A stretch of DNA of 64,000 nucleotides from Prochlorococcus sp. RS04 (GTDB taxonomy: Bacteria > Cyanobacteriota > Cyanobacteriia > PCC-6307 > Cyanobiaceae), in NCBI RefSeq assembly GCF_001989455.1, contig NZ_CP018346.1:682001-746000 (forward strand). Direction: 5' to 3'. Positions 10,579 to 20,398 of this stretch are shown here, one piece after another. The notes below the pieces were generated by a model that worked only from the letters and a program-made list of their open reading frames with translations, was not told the origin of the DNA and did no database searches. Every line of letters begins with the position of its first letter. Positions within the stretch are counted from its first letter, which is position 1. The translations under genes and the position numbers were made by a program.

Positions 10579-11199
10579 TTATCCAATCAAATTATTAATT
10601 TTATCTTGAAGGTAAATTGTTACAGAATTCAGATCATTTTTTGATGAACTTTGTGGAGGTTGAACAGGTTCTCCAACTTTAATAACAATTTTTGAAAACA
10701 AAGGAATAAAGAATTTAAATCTTATTAGTCTATGAGAATTAACTATTGCAACAGGCAATAATAATTTTTGATTTTTAAAAGCTAATAATGCTGCGCCTTG
10801 TTTGGGCTTATTTACTCGACCATTTTTTTGACGCGTACCATCAATAAATATTCCAATACAATTTTCATTTGATAATTTTTTACAAGCTGTTTTAATGGTA
10901 TTTTTATCAACAATTCCTCTTTTTACAGGATAAGCTCCACAAGCCTTGATAATAAAACCAAGTACGGGTATTTTAAATAGCTCTGCCTTGGCCATAAAAG
11001 ATATATTACGTCTAAGAGCATGTCCTAACAAAGGAGGGTCAAGCAAAGAACCATGGTTAGAAACCATAATATAAGAATTTTTTTGCGGAATATTTTCTCT
11101 ACCTATTAATTGACCTCTAAATACAAATTTATAAATTGGCAATACAAACAAGTTGCTAACTAATTGATAGATTAATTTTTGAAAAACATCATTTTTCAT
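10579..11199 (-). CDS. plsC: 1-acyl-glycerol-3-phosphate acyltransferase (PlsC)
   Basis: Acylates lysophosphatidic acid to phosphatidic acid at the membrane. The HX4D catalytic motif is visible as VSNHGSLLDPPLLG around residue 48. The substrate-binding motif appears as GIFIDGTRQKNGRVNKPKQG, where the usual FPEGTR Glu is Asp. 206 residues, with a hydrophobic N terminus. Last gene of the minus-strand run rpaB-plsX-fabH-fabD-plsC, 6 nt after fabD, so phospholipid entry and fatty-acid initiation are probably co-expressed. Confidence 0.93.
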   Translation of the reverse strand: MKNDVFQKLIYQLVSNLFVLPIYKFVFRGQLIGRENIPQKNSYIMVSNHGSLLDPPLLGHALRRNISFMAKAELFKIPVLGFIIKACGAYPVKRGIVDKNTIKTACKKLSNENCIGIFIDGTRQKNGRVNKPKQGAALLAFKNQKLLLPVAIVNSHRLIRFKFFIPLFSKIVIKVGEPVQPPQSSSKNDLNSVTIYLQDKINNLIG

Positions 11200-11205
11200 A
11201 CTTGA

Positions 11206-12102
11206 TTAATAAGTTAGTTGATTAGAAGATGAAACTTGAGAAATTTTTAAATCTTTCATATGTCTTTTTGCTAAACCGCTAAGCACATTTGATGGACCAA
11301 CTTCAACAAAATGAAGATCATTATCTTTTGCCATTAAATCCATAGTTTCTCGCCACCTTACGCCATTACACATTTGATTTTCCAATCTCACTTTAAGCTC
11401 ATCAGGATCATCACATAATGAAGGTTCATAATTACTTATTACTGGGAAAGAAGGATATTTAAACTTAATCTGTTTTAAATACTCAGAAAATTTAACTGCA
11501 GATTTATTCATGAATGGTGAATGGAATGCACCTGAAACATTTAATTTTAGGAATCTTTTACAAGAAATTTCTTTCGATAGATTGTCTAACTCTTCATTAG
11601 ATCCTGATAAGACAACTTGGGAAGAGCTATTATCATTAGCAATTACAACATCTTTACTTTTTTTGACTAATAAATTAAGTTCATTTCTATCAAAACCAAT
11701 TACTGCTGCCATAGATCCTTGCTCAGCATTTACCATTAATTGAGATCTTACTTTTATTAGTGATACACAGTCTTCGAATGAAAAAACTTCCGCACAATAT
11801 AATGCAGTTATTTCTCCCAGACTATGCCCAGCAACATAAGTTGGTTTAAAACCATTTTCTTTTAAGGCATCTAATAAAATTGATTCAACCAAAAAGAGGC
11901 AGATTTGTGTATTTCTTGTATAATTCAAATCACTAAGAGGATTTGTTGGATCATTATTTAACTCGCAAATTTCAAATAAATTTCTCTCAAATATCTCAGA
12001 AGCATAACTAAACCTCTCTTTTGTACTCGGCAAATTTTCAATTTGTTTTGCCATTCCAATTTTTTGCGAACCCTGTCCAGGGAATACCCATGCAACTGTC
12101 AT
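11206..12102 (-). CDS. fabD: malonyl-CoA:ACP transacylase (FabD)
   Basis: Transfers malonyl from CoA to acyl-carrier protein for fatty-acid elongation. 298 residues with the expected motifs: VFPGQGSQKIGMA at the start, the Ser nucleophile elbow AGHSLGEITAL near residue 93, and catalytic His in VSGAFHSPFM near residue 195. A conserved VEVGPSNVLSGL lies near the C terminus. It sits between fabH (18 nt upstream) and plsC (6 nt downstream), consistent with a lipid operon. Confidence 0.96.
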   Translation of the reverse strand: MTVAWVFPGQGSQKIGMAKQIENLPSTKERFSYASEIFERNLFEICELNNDPTNPLSDLNYTRNTQICLFLVESILLDALKENGFKPTYVAGHSLGEITALYCAEVFSFEDCVSLIKVRSQLMVNAEQGSMAAVIGFDRNELNLLVKKSKDVVIANDNSSSQVVLSGSNEELDNLSKEISCKRFLKLNVSGAFHSPFMNKSAVKFSEYLKQIKFKYPSFPVISNYEPSLCDDPDELKVRLENQMCNGVRWRETMDLMAKDNDLHFVEVGPSNVLSGLAKRHMKDLKISQVSSSNQLTY

Positions 12103-12120
12103 AATGTTCCTATTTTGTTT

Positions 12121-13128
12121 TTAACCCCATTTAATTAGGGCTGCACCCCAACTTAACCCAGCACCGAAACCACTTGTAGCAATAATATCATTTTGTTTAA
12201 TTCTATAATCTCTTACAGCTTCATCCATCATGAGTGGAATTGTTGCTGCTGACGTATTGCCATATTTTTCTAAATTACTAAGAATCTTTTCTCTGGGAAT
12301 TTTTAACCTTTCTCCTACAGAATCCAATATTCTTTGATTAGCTTGATGCAGTAAGAGCCAATCAACTTGATTAGACTTATATCTCATTTTTTTCAACAAC
12401 TTTTCAAGAATTAGGGAAACTTCTTTAACTGCGAATTTATAAACTTCCTGACCATTCATCTGAATTGGAGAAAAACCTCCACTTAAAAAGTCAATTTCAT
12501 CAACTATTGAATTCTTATCCTTTTTTGATGGAAGATTAAGAAAAGAACCCCTTCCCCCATCAGTTCGCATGTCAAAACCGATAAAATTATCAAATTCATT
12601 TGTGGCTTCAATTGCTAATGCACCGGCACCATCTCCAAAGAGGATACAACTTCTTCTATCATTCCAATCAACAAAACTTGATAATTGATCTGCTCCAATA
12701 ACAATAGCCCTTTTAAAACTACCCCCTTTTAAAAATTGTGAGGCTGTTATTAAGGCGAATAAAAATCCACTACACGCTGCAGTTAAATCGAAAGCTACAG
12801 CATTAGCTGCCCCTAATTTACCTTGAATGGATGGGGCTGATCCAAATAAATCATGCGGAGTAGAAGTAGCTAAAACAATCAAATCAATCGTTTTAATATC
12901 CCAATTAGCCATTTCTATAGCGTTTATAGCAGCCTTATAACCCATCTCAGTAACATTATCTTCTACGCTAGAAATTCTTCTCTCAGAAATGCCAGTTCTA
13001 GATTTTATCCATTCATTGCTTGTATCAACCTTTTGACTAATTTTTTGATTGGTTAGGATTTGATCAGGTACATAACTTCCGCTTCCCTTGAATGACAATC
13101 CAATCTGATTAAATTTAATTCCTTCCAA
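12121..13128 (-). CDS. fabH: 3-oxoacyl-ACP synthase III (FabH)
   Basis: Initiates fatty-acid synthesis by condensing acetyl-CoA with malonyl-ACP. The Cys-His-Asn triad is visible: Cys in AFDLTAACSGFLFAL near residue 117, His in WLLLHQANQRI and Asn in KYGNTSAATIPLMM. The FabH signature GTSGFGAGLSWGAALIKWG is at the C terminus in slightly altered form (ATSGFGAGLSWG). 335 residues, normal length. In the minus-strand operon 53 nt after plsX. Confidence 0.97.
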   Translation of the reverse strand: MEGIKFNQIGLSFKGSGSYVPDQILTNQKISQKVDTSNEWIKSRTGISERRISSVEDNVTEMGYKAAINAIEMANWDIKTIDLIVLATSTPHDLFGSAPSIQGKLGAANAVAFDLTAACSGFLFALITASQFLKGGSFKRAIVIGADQLSSFVDWNDRRSCILFGDGAGALAIEATNEFDNFIGFDMRTDGGRGSFLNLPSKKDKNSIVDEIDFLSGGFSPIQMNGQEVYKFAVKEVSLILEKLLKKMRYKSNQVDWLLLHQANQRILDSVGERLKIPREKILSNLEKYGNTSAATIPLMMDEAVRDYRIKQNDIIATSGFGAGLSWGAALIKWG

Positions 13129-13181
13129 AAGAGTTTTTTAGTTACTTATATTAGTCAAACATAAATTTGACTCAATATGTT

Positions 13182-14600
13182 TTATGAATTTAAAACTTGA
13201 AGCTTTTGCAGTTGATTCAAATTGTCCATAACACCATGATTCACAGCAGAGTGAGCCAAGCGAAGAGCACTTACTACTGATAAAGATTTGCTACTTCCAT
13301 GACCAATAACGCAAATACCATTCACCCCAAGTAATAAAGCGCCTCCATGTTCGGCATGATCTAATCTTTTCTTAATTCTAAGTAGATTACTTCTTAAAAA
13401 AGCTGAACCAACTTTCCCCCGCCTTCCACGTGGCAGCTCAGATCTCAAAATATCTAATAAAACTCCTCCCACAGATTCAAGAAATTTCAACAATATATTT
13501 CCAGTAAATCCATCACAGACAACTACGTCAAAACTACCTGATAGTACATCTCTCCCTTCACAATTACCTCCAAAATCAAAACTTTTTTCAGAAGATAATA
13601 ATTCAAATGTTTTTAAGGATAAATCATTACCTTTACATTCTTCTTCTCCAATATTTAAGAGGCCAATTCTTGGTTTTTGTACTTGAAGGACATCTTTTGC
13701 ATAAATATTACCTAGAAGAGCAAATTGATGCAGATAAGATGGCTTACAATCAGTATTTGCACCGACATCTAAAACTAATACCGGGCGAGTTTGATCCCTT
13801 GTTGGAAACAATGCTCCTATAGCTGGTCTCTCAATGCCTTTCAATCTCCCAATTCTAAATATGGCAGAAGCCATCATGGCGCCTGAATTACCCGCTGAGT
13901 AGACAGCTTCAGCTTTATTATTTCTCACTAAATCCATTGCAACGTTTATACTTGCATTTTTCCTTTTTCTAACTGCGGTAGCTTCTTCATTCATCCCAAT
14001 AGGTTCTCCACTATCAATTAATTCAAGACGATTATTATCTATTTCATTTTCTAATAATTCTGCTAAACCATTTTTTCTTGCTGCATCTTTAACTTTTTCA
14101 ATTTCGCCGACAAACTTTATATTTATTGGAAATCTACTTATTGCTTCTAGGCAACCTCCAAGAATTGGACCAGGAGCATAATCACCACCCATCCCATCAA
14201 CTGCGATCCAAATTCTTTTAGATTGAGATTCCTCCACCCTATCTAAAATATTATCGTTATTTTGTAATCTTTTTAATGGGTCAAAAACTAATGGCTGCAA
14301 TGTATTTTTAGCTATTGAACTAGCATTTGAAACTACACTACTAGCAGTATTAACAACAGATTCAGCACTTGAAACTACATTACCTGCAACATTACCTGCA
14401 ACATTACCAGCAACATTACTAGCTGTGGTTACTACTGATCCAGCACCAGAAACCATATTACCCGCAACATTACTAGCCGTTGCTGCAGAACTAGCAGCAG
14501 TATCAACTATAGAGGTCACAGCCGAATTTCTTTTATACCAAATTACTAATCTTCTAATGGCTCTAGGCTTGTTAATTTTTTGCGCAGTTTCTTTCCCCAT
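13182..14600 (-). CDS. plsX: phosphate acyltransferase PlsX with long repeat-bearing N-terminal extension
   Basis: Makes acyl-phosphate from acyl-ACP for the PlsX/PlsY route to lysophosphatidic acid. The catalytic domain starts only at about residue 129 (RIWIAVDGMGGDYAPGPILG) and continues through YSAGNSGAMMASA, VLDVGANTDCKP and CDGFTGNILLKFLE to the usual C terminus. The first ~128 residues are extra relative to a standard PlsX of 330-350 residues. They comprise a basic patch (RAIRRLVIWYKRN) followed by Ala/Val/Ser/Asn/Gly-rich repeats, including three tandem NVAG units encoded by a 12-bp DNA repeat. The extension may form a membrane-binding amphipathic region; this is inference. Its ATG directly abuts the rpaB stop codon. 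Confidence 0.94.
   Translation of the reverse strand: MGKETAQKINKPRAIRRLVIWYKRNSAVTSIVDTAASSAATASNVAGNMVSGAGSVVTTASNVAGNVAGNVAGNVVSSAESVVNTASSVVSNASSIAKNTLQPLVFDPLKRLQNNDNILDRVEESQSKRIWIAVDGMGGDYAPGPILGGCLEAISRFPINIKFVGEIEKVKDAARKNGLAELLENEIDNNRLELIDSGEPIGMNEEATAVRKRKNASINVAMDLVRNNKAEAVYSAGNSGAMMASAIFRIGRLKGIERPAIGALFPTRDQTRPVLVLDVGANTDCKPSYLHQFALLGNIYAKDVLQVQKPRIGLLNIGEEECKGNDLSLKTFELLSSEKSFDFGGNCEGRDVLSGSFDVVVCDGFTGNILLKFLESVGGVLLDILRSELPRGRRGKVGSAFLRSNLLRIKKRLDHAEHGGALLLGVNGICVIGHGSSKSLSVVSALRLAHSAVNHGVMDNLNQLQKLQVLNS
14377..14419 (-). repeat. 12-bp tandem repeat encoding NVAG units in PlsX
   Basis: About 3.5 copies of a 12-bp unit (plus strand ACATTACCTGCA, with one copy ACATTACCAGCA) lie in frame in the plsX 5' region. 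Each encodes Asn-Val-Ala-Gly on the minus strand. A related copy (ACATTACCCGCA) lies near 14455-14470, so the whole region looks built by repeated duplication of an approximately 60-bp block. In-frame repeats of this kind can gain or lose units by slippage without breaking the gene. Confidence 0.8.
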
Positions 14601-15347
14601 TTATTTACCATCAAAGGGAGCAATATCGACAATCCGTTGAAAAAGATATCCTGTACCCCTTGCTGTCAATATTAATTCTGGATTTGCTGGATCTGCCTCC
14701 AGTTTGGATCTTAATCTTGAAATATGAACATCGACAACTCTTGTATCTACATGTCTCTCGGGAGTATATCCCCAAACTTCTTTCAAAATCTCTCCTCTAC
14801 TAAATGGCTCTCCTGACCTACTCACCAAAAGCTCTAAGAGACTAAATTCCATACCAGTTAATCTAATTCTCTCATCACTTTTAAAAACTTGTCTTCGATT
14901 TGTATCAATTTTTATATCCGTAACCAAAATTAATCCTGAATTAGGCATTCCAGGAATTTGCTCTTTGTCGATTCTTCTAAGAACACACCTAATTCTAGCT
15001 TCTAACTCCTTTGGGCTAAATGGTTTTACTACATAATCATCAGCCCCTAATTCTAAACCTGTTATCCTATCTGCAACATCTCCTAATGCAGTTAACATAA
15101 CAATTGGAACATCAGAATCTTTCCTTAACTCTTGACAAACTCCATAACCATCTAGTTTTGGCATCATAACGTCAAGTACAACTAAATCAGGTTCATAATC
15201 TTTAAATAACTTTAGTGCTTCTTTGCCATCACTTGCAGTTACAACTTTGTAGCCAATCATGGAGAGACGCGTCTCCAGAATTCTTCTAATACTTGCCTCG
15301 TCATCTGCGACAAGTATAGTTTCTTTAGTTTGACTAGATAGAGCCAT
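14601..15347 (-). CDS. rpaB: OmpR-family response regulator RpaB
   Basis: Essential cyanobacterial/plastid (Ycf27) regulator of high-light and redox-stress genes, normally phosphorylated by the NblS/Hik33 kinase. The 248 residues begin with TKETILVADDEASIRRILE and have phospho-acceptor Asp in LVVLDVMMPKLDGYGV. GADDYVVKPFSPKELEARIR closes the receiver domain. The winged-helix DNA-binding domain includes VWGYTPERHVDTRVVDVHIS and a C-terminal ARGTGYLFQRI. First gene of the lipid operon: its TAA stop is immediately followed by the plsX ATG. It is divergent from radA across 107 nt. Confidence 0.95.
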   Translation of the reverse strand: MALSSQTKETILVADDEASIRRILETRLSMIGYKVVTASDGKEALKLFKDYEPDLVVLDVMMPKLDGYGVCQELRKDSDVPIVMLTALGDVADRITGLELGADDYVVKPFSPKELEARIRCVLRRIDKEQIPGMPNSGLILVTDIKIDTNRRQVFKSDERIRLTGMEFSLLELLVSRSGEPFSRGEILKEVWGYTPERHVDTRVVDVHISRLRSKLEADPANPELILTARGTGYLFQRIVDIAPFDGK

Positions 15348-15454
15348 ATGTTTCTATTAGCTAATCAGTAAGAGAATTTATTATTAACCTAATCTAACTT
15401 GTAGAGGGGCAATATCCCAAACATTCTAGTTCCATTACTTTATTCAGAGACTAA

Positions 15455-16816
15455 ATGTCTAGCAAATTATCTACTTTTATTTGTCAGAATTGCGGATCTG
15501 AAACTTCTCAATACTTTGGTAGATGCCTAAATTGCAACTCATGGAATTCCATTGTTGAAGAAATAAAAAGCAAGAGATCTAAATATCAAGAAATAAAAAA
15601 TATTAAAGTTAATAAAAAATCTATACAGTTTAACGAGATTTCATCAAAAAAAATATCAAGATTTACAAGTGGTTTTAGAGAATTTGATCGAGTGCTTGGA
15701 GGTGGAATAGTACCTGGATCTGTTGTTTTACTAGGAGGAGAACCAGGTATAGGTAAAAGCACAATAGTGCTTCAATCAGCAGGAAAAATATCTCTAAATC
15801 AGAAAGTTTTATATATAACTGCAGAAGAATCTTTAGAACAAGTAAAAATTAGATGGGAAAGATTAAAGCAAAACAGTATTGATTTACAAATTTTTGCAGA
15901 AACCAATTTATCCCTAATTATTGAAGAGATCAAACGCGTAAGTCCGAGTTTCGCAATTATTGATAGTATTCAAGCCATCCATAATCATGAAATGCAAAGT
16001 TCCCCTGGATCGGTTTCTCAAGTTAGAGAATGTTCATCTGAATTGCAAAATCTTGCCAAAGAAAATAACATTGCGCTTCTAATAATTGGTCATGTAACCA
16101 AAGATGGTGCTTTAGCTGGCCCAAAAACTCTAGAGCATTTAGTGGATACAGTAATAAACTTTGAAGGAGATAATATTTCCTCACATAGATTACTAAGAAG
16201 TATAAAAAATCGATTTGGATCGACCTTCGAGATTGGAATTTTTGAAATGCTTGAAGAGGGTTTACATGAGATAAAAAACCCAAGTTCAATTTTTACAAAT
16301 AAAGAAAATATTTCAGGTGTAACAACTACGATTACAAATGAAGGCTCTCGACCATTAGCAATTGATATTCAAGCACTGGTAAATAAAACTTTCTACAGTA
16401 ACCCAAGACGTACTACAACTGGAATAAGCATAAATAGGTTGCATCAAATTCTAGCTGTTATTGAAAAACACGTAGGAATAAAATTATCTGAATTTGATTG
16501 TTATATAGCTACTGGTGGAGGGTTTGAGATTAATGACCCATCCTCTGACTTAGGTGTAGCAATTTCAATTTTATCAAGTTTGAAAAATATTCCTCCTTTG
16601 GCAAATAGCTCATTTATTGGGGAATTGGGTTTGAGCGGTCAGGTTAGAAAATCGAATAACCTTCGTACAAAGATAGAAGAAGCTGTAAGACTAGGGATCA
16701 AAAATATCGTAGTGCCAAAATTAGAAGTAGAACTAAATAATAATTTTCAAAATTTAATAAATATCAAGGAGATCTCCAATATTAATGAAGCAGTTAATTA
16801 TTCTTTTTCAAAATAA
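15455..16816 (+). CDS. radA: DNA repair protein RadA/Sms
   Basis: Branch-migration helicase that assists RecA in recombinational repair. 453 residues in canonical order. An N-terminal C4 zinc finger has Cys 10, 13, 24 and 27. The Walker A is GGEPGIGKST at residues 94-103. The RadA-specific KNRFGST motif follows, and then a Lon-protease-like C-terminal domain lacking catalytic residues (IATGGGFEINDPSSDLGVAI). The start ATG lies 107 nt from the divergent rpaB start. It converges on ycf3, whose stop is only 5 nt away. Confidence 0.97.
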   Translation: MSSKLSTFICQNCGSETSQYFGRCLNCNSWNSIVEEIKSKRSKYQEIKNIKVNKKSIQFNEISSKKISRFTSGFREFDRVLGGGIVPGSVVLLGGEPGIGKSTIVLQSAGKISLNQKVLYITAEESLEQVKIRWERLKQNSIDLQIFAETNLSLIIEEIKRVSPSFAIIDSIQAIHNHEMQSSPGSVSQVRECSSELQNLAKENNIALLIIGHVTKDGALAGPKTLEHLVDTVINFEGDNISSHRLLRSIKNRFGSTFEIGIFEMLEEGLHEIKNPSSIFTNKENISGVTTTITNEGSRPLAIDIQALVNKTFYSNPRRTTTGISINRLHQILAVIEKHVGIKLSEFDCYIATGGGFEINDPSSDLGVAISILSSLKNIPPLANSSFIGELGLSGQVRKSNNLRTKIEEAVRLGIKNIVVPKLEVELNNNFQNLINIKEISNINEAVNYSFSK

Positions 16817-16821
16817 AAAAA

Positions 16822-17343
16822 TCAAAGATACATATCAATTGAGCTTCTGCCTGAGTTTTTCAACCAATTCTCAATATCTAAATATCCACCTGGATAAAGT
16901 CTCACTGCTTTAGACCAGACTTCAGCAGCTTTATCAAACCAAATATCTCTTTGATCTAAATCACCATTTTGCTCAGCATATCTTCCCCTTTTTTCATAAA
17001 TTAAACCTATATTTTTCAAGCATGATGGTTGTTTGGGGTTTTCTACTAATGCTTTTTGATAAGTTTCAATAGACAAATCTTCTTCACCGTTACTCATATA
17101 TATGATTGCCATATTTTTTAAAGTCTCACCCCTATCAATTTTATTTTCTTCAAGCAGTAAACTCTCTTTGTAATACTCTAATGCTTCAGAATAATCCCCA
17201 TTATTTTGTGCAGCTAAGCCATCTCTATAATAAATATATGCCTTTTTTTCTTTCTCAGCGATAGGCATTATTTTTACAATAGATTCAGCAATTACAGTAA
17301 AAGCTTTATCAATAAAATTGTCTCTGTTTTGATTACTAGGCAC
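16822..17343 (-). CDS. ycf3: photosystem I assembly protein Ycf3
   Basis: Tetratricopeptide-repeat chaperone required for stable assembly of photosystem I on the thylakoid surface. 173 residues with three TPR units, seen as [40 protein letters not shown] and [20 protein letters not shown]. The C-terminal segment, with [18 protein letters not shown], is characteristic of Ycf3 rather than a general TPR protein. The N terminus ([19 protein letters not shown]) matches the family. Monocistronic between radA and the P-type ATPase. Confidence 0.95.
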   Translation of the reverse strand: MPSNQNRDNFIDKAFTVIAESIVKIMPIAEKEKKAYIYYRDGLAAQNNGDYSEALEYYKESLLLEENKIDRGETLKNMAIIYMSNGEEDLSIETYQKALVENPKQPSCLKNIGLIYEKRGRYAEQNGDLDQRDIWFDKAAEVWSKAVRLYPGGYLDIENWLKNSGRSSIDMYL

Positions 17344-17455
17344 TGCTCAAAATCTAATAAAATTAATATAGTAATTTAAAAAATTACTATTTAAAAAGTC
17401 TATTACATTTATTATTATAGTTAAATATAAAGACAAGCATTAATTTGCTTCTATC

Positions 17456-19759
17456 GTGAAAAATATGGAGAGCATTCAATTAAGCGTTAAAGGAATGAAG
17501 TGCGGAGGTTGTGTTAGTACTGTTGAAAAAATATTGAATAATTCTGATGGTATTGAAAATGTTTCTGTTAACTTGCTTACTGAAAGTGCATATTTTGAAA
17601 TTACCCAGAAACATATAGATATAGAATCAGTTCTCGAAAATTTAAAAGAGAATGGTTTCCCAGCAAAGATTTACATAAATGATTTTTCAAAAAAAATAAA
17701 TAAAACAGAATTAGAAAAAAAAAAGAAGTGGAATAATCAATGGAAAAAACTAACTTTTGCCCTATTACTTTTATTCTTTTCAGGATTAGGTCATCTGGCA
17801 GAAGGAAGATATATAAATTTTCCAATATTAGGTAATATATTTTTTCACGCTTCATTAGCAACGTTAGCTCTATTATTTCCTGGCAGAGGAATAATTATTA
17901 ATGGATTCAAATCATTTATTAAGAACCATCCCGATATGGATTCTTTAGTAGCTCTAGGTGTAATTAGCGCATATACAACAAGTCTTCTATCCTTAATATT
18001 TCCTGCCACTGGTTTTCCTTGTTTTTTTAATGAGCCAGTTATGCTGTTAGGCTTCATACTGATTGGGCGTTACTTAGAAGAAAGAGCAAGATATCAAACT
18101 GGTTCATCCATTGGAGAATTATTAGATCTTCAACCTGAAATGGCAAATATCTACACAGAAGACAATCAAATAAAGTCAATAAGAGTGAATACTTTAAGAC
18201 CTAATCAAGAGATTCAAGTTTTAGCAGGAGACAGAGTACCTGCTGACTGTATTGTTACCCGAGGTAATTCATATGTTGATGTTTCACATATTACTGGAGA
18301 ATCCAAACCTATAGAAGTAAAGGAAGGCGAAAATCTATCTAGTGGGTCTTTAAATCTTAATTCAACTCTTAGACTAAAAGTACAAAAGGTCGGAGGAGAT
18401 TCTTCTCTTGCAAAACTAGTAAATCTGATTGAGTCTGTAAACGCTAGAAAACCTCGCATCCAAAGCATTGCTGATGAAATTGCAGGTAAATTTACATACT
18501 TTGTACTTATTTTTGCTACTCTAACCTTCTTCTTTTGGTGGAAGGGGGCAAGAAACATATGGCCTGATTTATTAAGTCACAATAATGAATTAATCACTCA
18601 CTCAAGCCATACACTTCATAGTTCGCTTGGTAGTAATGCTGAGAATTTCCTGAGTTTAGCAATTCAATTATCAATTGCCGTTTTAGTGATAGCTTGTCCT
18701 TGTGCATTAGGTTTGGCCACCCCAACCGTAATCACTGTCGCATCAGGTAAAGCAGCAAAAAAAGGGGTTTTATTCAAAGGCGGGGACAAAATAGAGATGG
18801 CTTCAAAAATTAATCACATTATTTTTGACAAGACCGGTACTTTAACAAAAGGTAAGCCTTTCATTGTTGATTACAAAAATAATAATGATCATACATTTTT
18901 ATTGAAAATAGCTGCCAGTTTAGAAAAAGAAAGCAGACATCCAATCGCAGATGCCTTAATTCAAGAGGCAAAAAAGCAAAATTTAAGTTTATTTCCAATA
19001 AAAAAAATTTTCACTCATTCAGGGCGCGGTATTTCAGGAGAACTTGAGTCAATTGATGGACTTATTAATATTGGAAATATTGAATGGCTACTAAGCAAAG
19101 GAATAATTATTGATAGTAATGCAAAACAAGTCATTGAAAATGAAGAAACAAAAACGAACACTATCATTGGAGTAAGTATCAAAGATAATTTATTAGGCTT
19201 TATTTTGCTCGGAGATTTACTAAGAGATGATTCAATTAAAACAGTTCAAAATTTAAGAGAAAACAAATTTAAAATTAATATTTTAAGTGGCGATAGAAAA
19301 CAAACAGTTTTAGCTTTAGCAAAAAAAATTGGTTGTAAAGAAACGGAAGTAAAATGGGATCTTCTTCCTGAAATGAAGCTTAAGACTATAGAAACTTTAA
19401 AAATTAACAATAAAGTGGCAATGATTGGTGATGGTATTAATGATGTCCCAGCCTTAGCATCCTCAGACTTAGGAATTGCGGTAGGATCAGGGACTCAAAT
19501 AGCCAAAGCAAATGCAGATGTAGTATTAATGGGAGATCAACTAAATGGATTAACCTACGCCTTAAACCTTGCAAAAAAAACTATAAGAAAAATAAAGCAA
19601 AATCTAACATGGGCTTTTGGTTACAACTTACTAGCTATACCTTTAGCCGCGGGCATTCTATTCCCTAAATACGGTATTCTTCTTACTCCGTCAATAGCAG
19701 CATTATTGATGGCTATTAGCTCTATTACAGTTGTAATTAATGCTTTATCTTTGGATTAA
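17456..19759 (+). CDS. copper-type P1B ATPase
   Basis: Membrane copper pump of the CtaA/PacS type, which supplies plastocyanin and cytochrome oxidase or exports Cu. An N-terminal heavy-metal domain has GMKCGGC at about residue 14. HPDMDSLVALG-type early helices follow, then ITGESKP, the intramembrane VIACPCALGLATP motif, phosphorylation site FDKTGTLTKG, SRHPIADAL and GDGINDVPALASSD. 767 residues. The longest frame starts at GTG 17456, but ATG 17465 (MESIQLSVKG) is equally plausible. Its TAA stop directly abuts the tmk ATG, so tmk and holB likely share its transcript. Import versus export cannot be settled from sequence. Confidence 0.93.
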   Translation: MKNMESIQLSVKGMKCGGCVSTVEKILNNSDGIENVSVNLLTESAYFEITQKHIDIESVLENLKENGFPAKIYINDFSKKINKTELEKKKKWNNQWKKLTFALLLLFFSGLGHLAEGRYINFPILGNIFFHASLATLALLFPGRGIIINGFKSFIKNHPDMDSLVALGVISAYTTSLLSLIFPATGFPCFFNEPVMLLGFILIGRYLEERARYQTGSSIGELLDLQPEMANIYTEDNQIKSIRVNTLRPNQEIQVLAGDRVPADCIVTRGNSYVDVSHITGESKPIEVKEGENLSSGSLNLNSTLRLKVQKVGGDSSLAKLVNLIESVNARKPRIQSIADEIAGKFTYFVLIFATLTFFFWWKGARNIWPDLLSHNNELITHSSHTLHSSLGSNAENFLSLAIQLSIAVLVIACPCALGLATPTVITVASGKAAKKGVLFKGGDKIEMASKINHIIFDKTGTLTKGKPFIVDYKNNNDHTFLLKIAASLEKESRHPIADALIQEAKKQNLSLFPIKKIFTHSGRGISGELESIDGLINIGNIEWLLSKGIIIDSNAKQVIENEETKTNTIIGVSIKDNLLGFILLGDLLRDDSIKTVQNLRENKFKINILSGDRKQTVLALAKKIGCKETEVKWDLLPEMKLKTIETLKINNKVAMIGDGINDVPALASSDLGIAVGSGTQIAKANADVVLMGDQLNGLTYALNLAKKTIRKIKQNLTWAFGYNLLAIPLAAGILFPKYGILLTPSIAALLMAISSITVVINALSLD

Positions 19760-20398
19760 ATGAAAGGAAAATTTATCGTTATTGAGGGTATTGATGGATG
19801 TGGTAAAACTACCCAAATAGATGAACTATCTAAGTGGCTTCCTAATAGTGATCTAATAAAGAAAGGGTCTAAATTAATCACAACTAGAGAGCCTGGAGGC
19901 AGTCTTTTAGGAAAAAAACTTAGAGGACTGATTCTTGATAATAATGAAAATAACAAGCCTTCATCTCTTGCAGAATTATTGCTTTATTCAGCAGATAGAG
20001 CTGAACACGTTTCCAAAATTATTTCACCTGCTTTAAATAACAATGATTGGGTAATAAGTGATAGATTTTCCGATTCCACACTGGCTTATCAAGGTTATGG
20101 AAGAAATATAAATTTAGAAATAATTAAAAATATTGAATCTATTGTGTGTCAAGGAGTATCTCCAGATCTCACTTTCTTCTTAGAAATTTCTCCAGAAGAG
20201 AGCATATTTCGAAGAAAAAATGAAATTCCAGACAGAATAGAGTCAGAGGGTATTAGATTTTTAGAGAGAGTAAATGAAGGCTTCAAACTTATTGCCAAAC
20301 AAAAAAACTGGAAAGTAATATCTGCTTCACAAAATATTAAAACCATTTCTAATCAAATTAAAGAAACTTTGCTAAACAATTTTTCTAATAACAAATGA
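19760..20398 (+). CDS. tmk: thymidylate kinase
   Basis: Phosphorylates dTMP to dTDP. 212 residues with P-loop [11 protein letters not shown] at the N terminus, [15 protein letters not shown] (the DR(E)-type motif), and [16 protein letters not shown]. The lid region ends with [17 protein letters not shown]. Starts immediately after the Cu-ATPase stop and overlaps holB by 4 nt (ATGA). The tmk-holB pairing is common in bacteria and reflects DNA precursor supply next to the clamp loader. Confidence 0.97.
   Translation: MKGKFIVIEGIDGCGKTTQIDELSKWLPNSDLIKKGSKLITTREPGGSLLGKKLRGLILDNNENNKPSSLAELLLYSADRAEHVSKIISPALNNNDWVISDRFSDSTLAYQGYGRNINLEIIKNIESIVCQGVSPDLTFFLEISPEESIFRRKNEIPDRIESEGIRFLERVNEGFKLIAKQKNWKVISASQNIKTISNQIKETLLNNFSNNK

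Noticed and set aside
14377-14470. Short repeats as a CRISPR-like array
   Set aside because: The 12-bp repeats are in frame within plsX without spacers of constant length; they are coding repeats.
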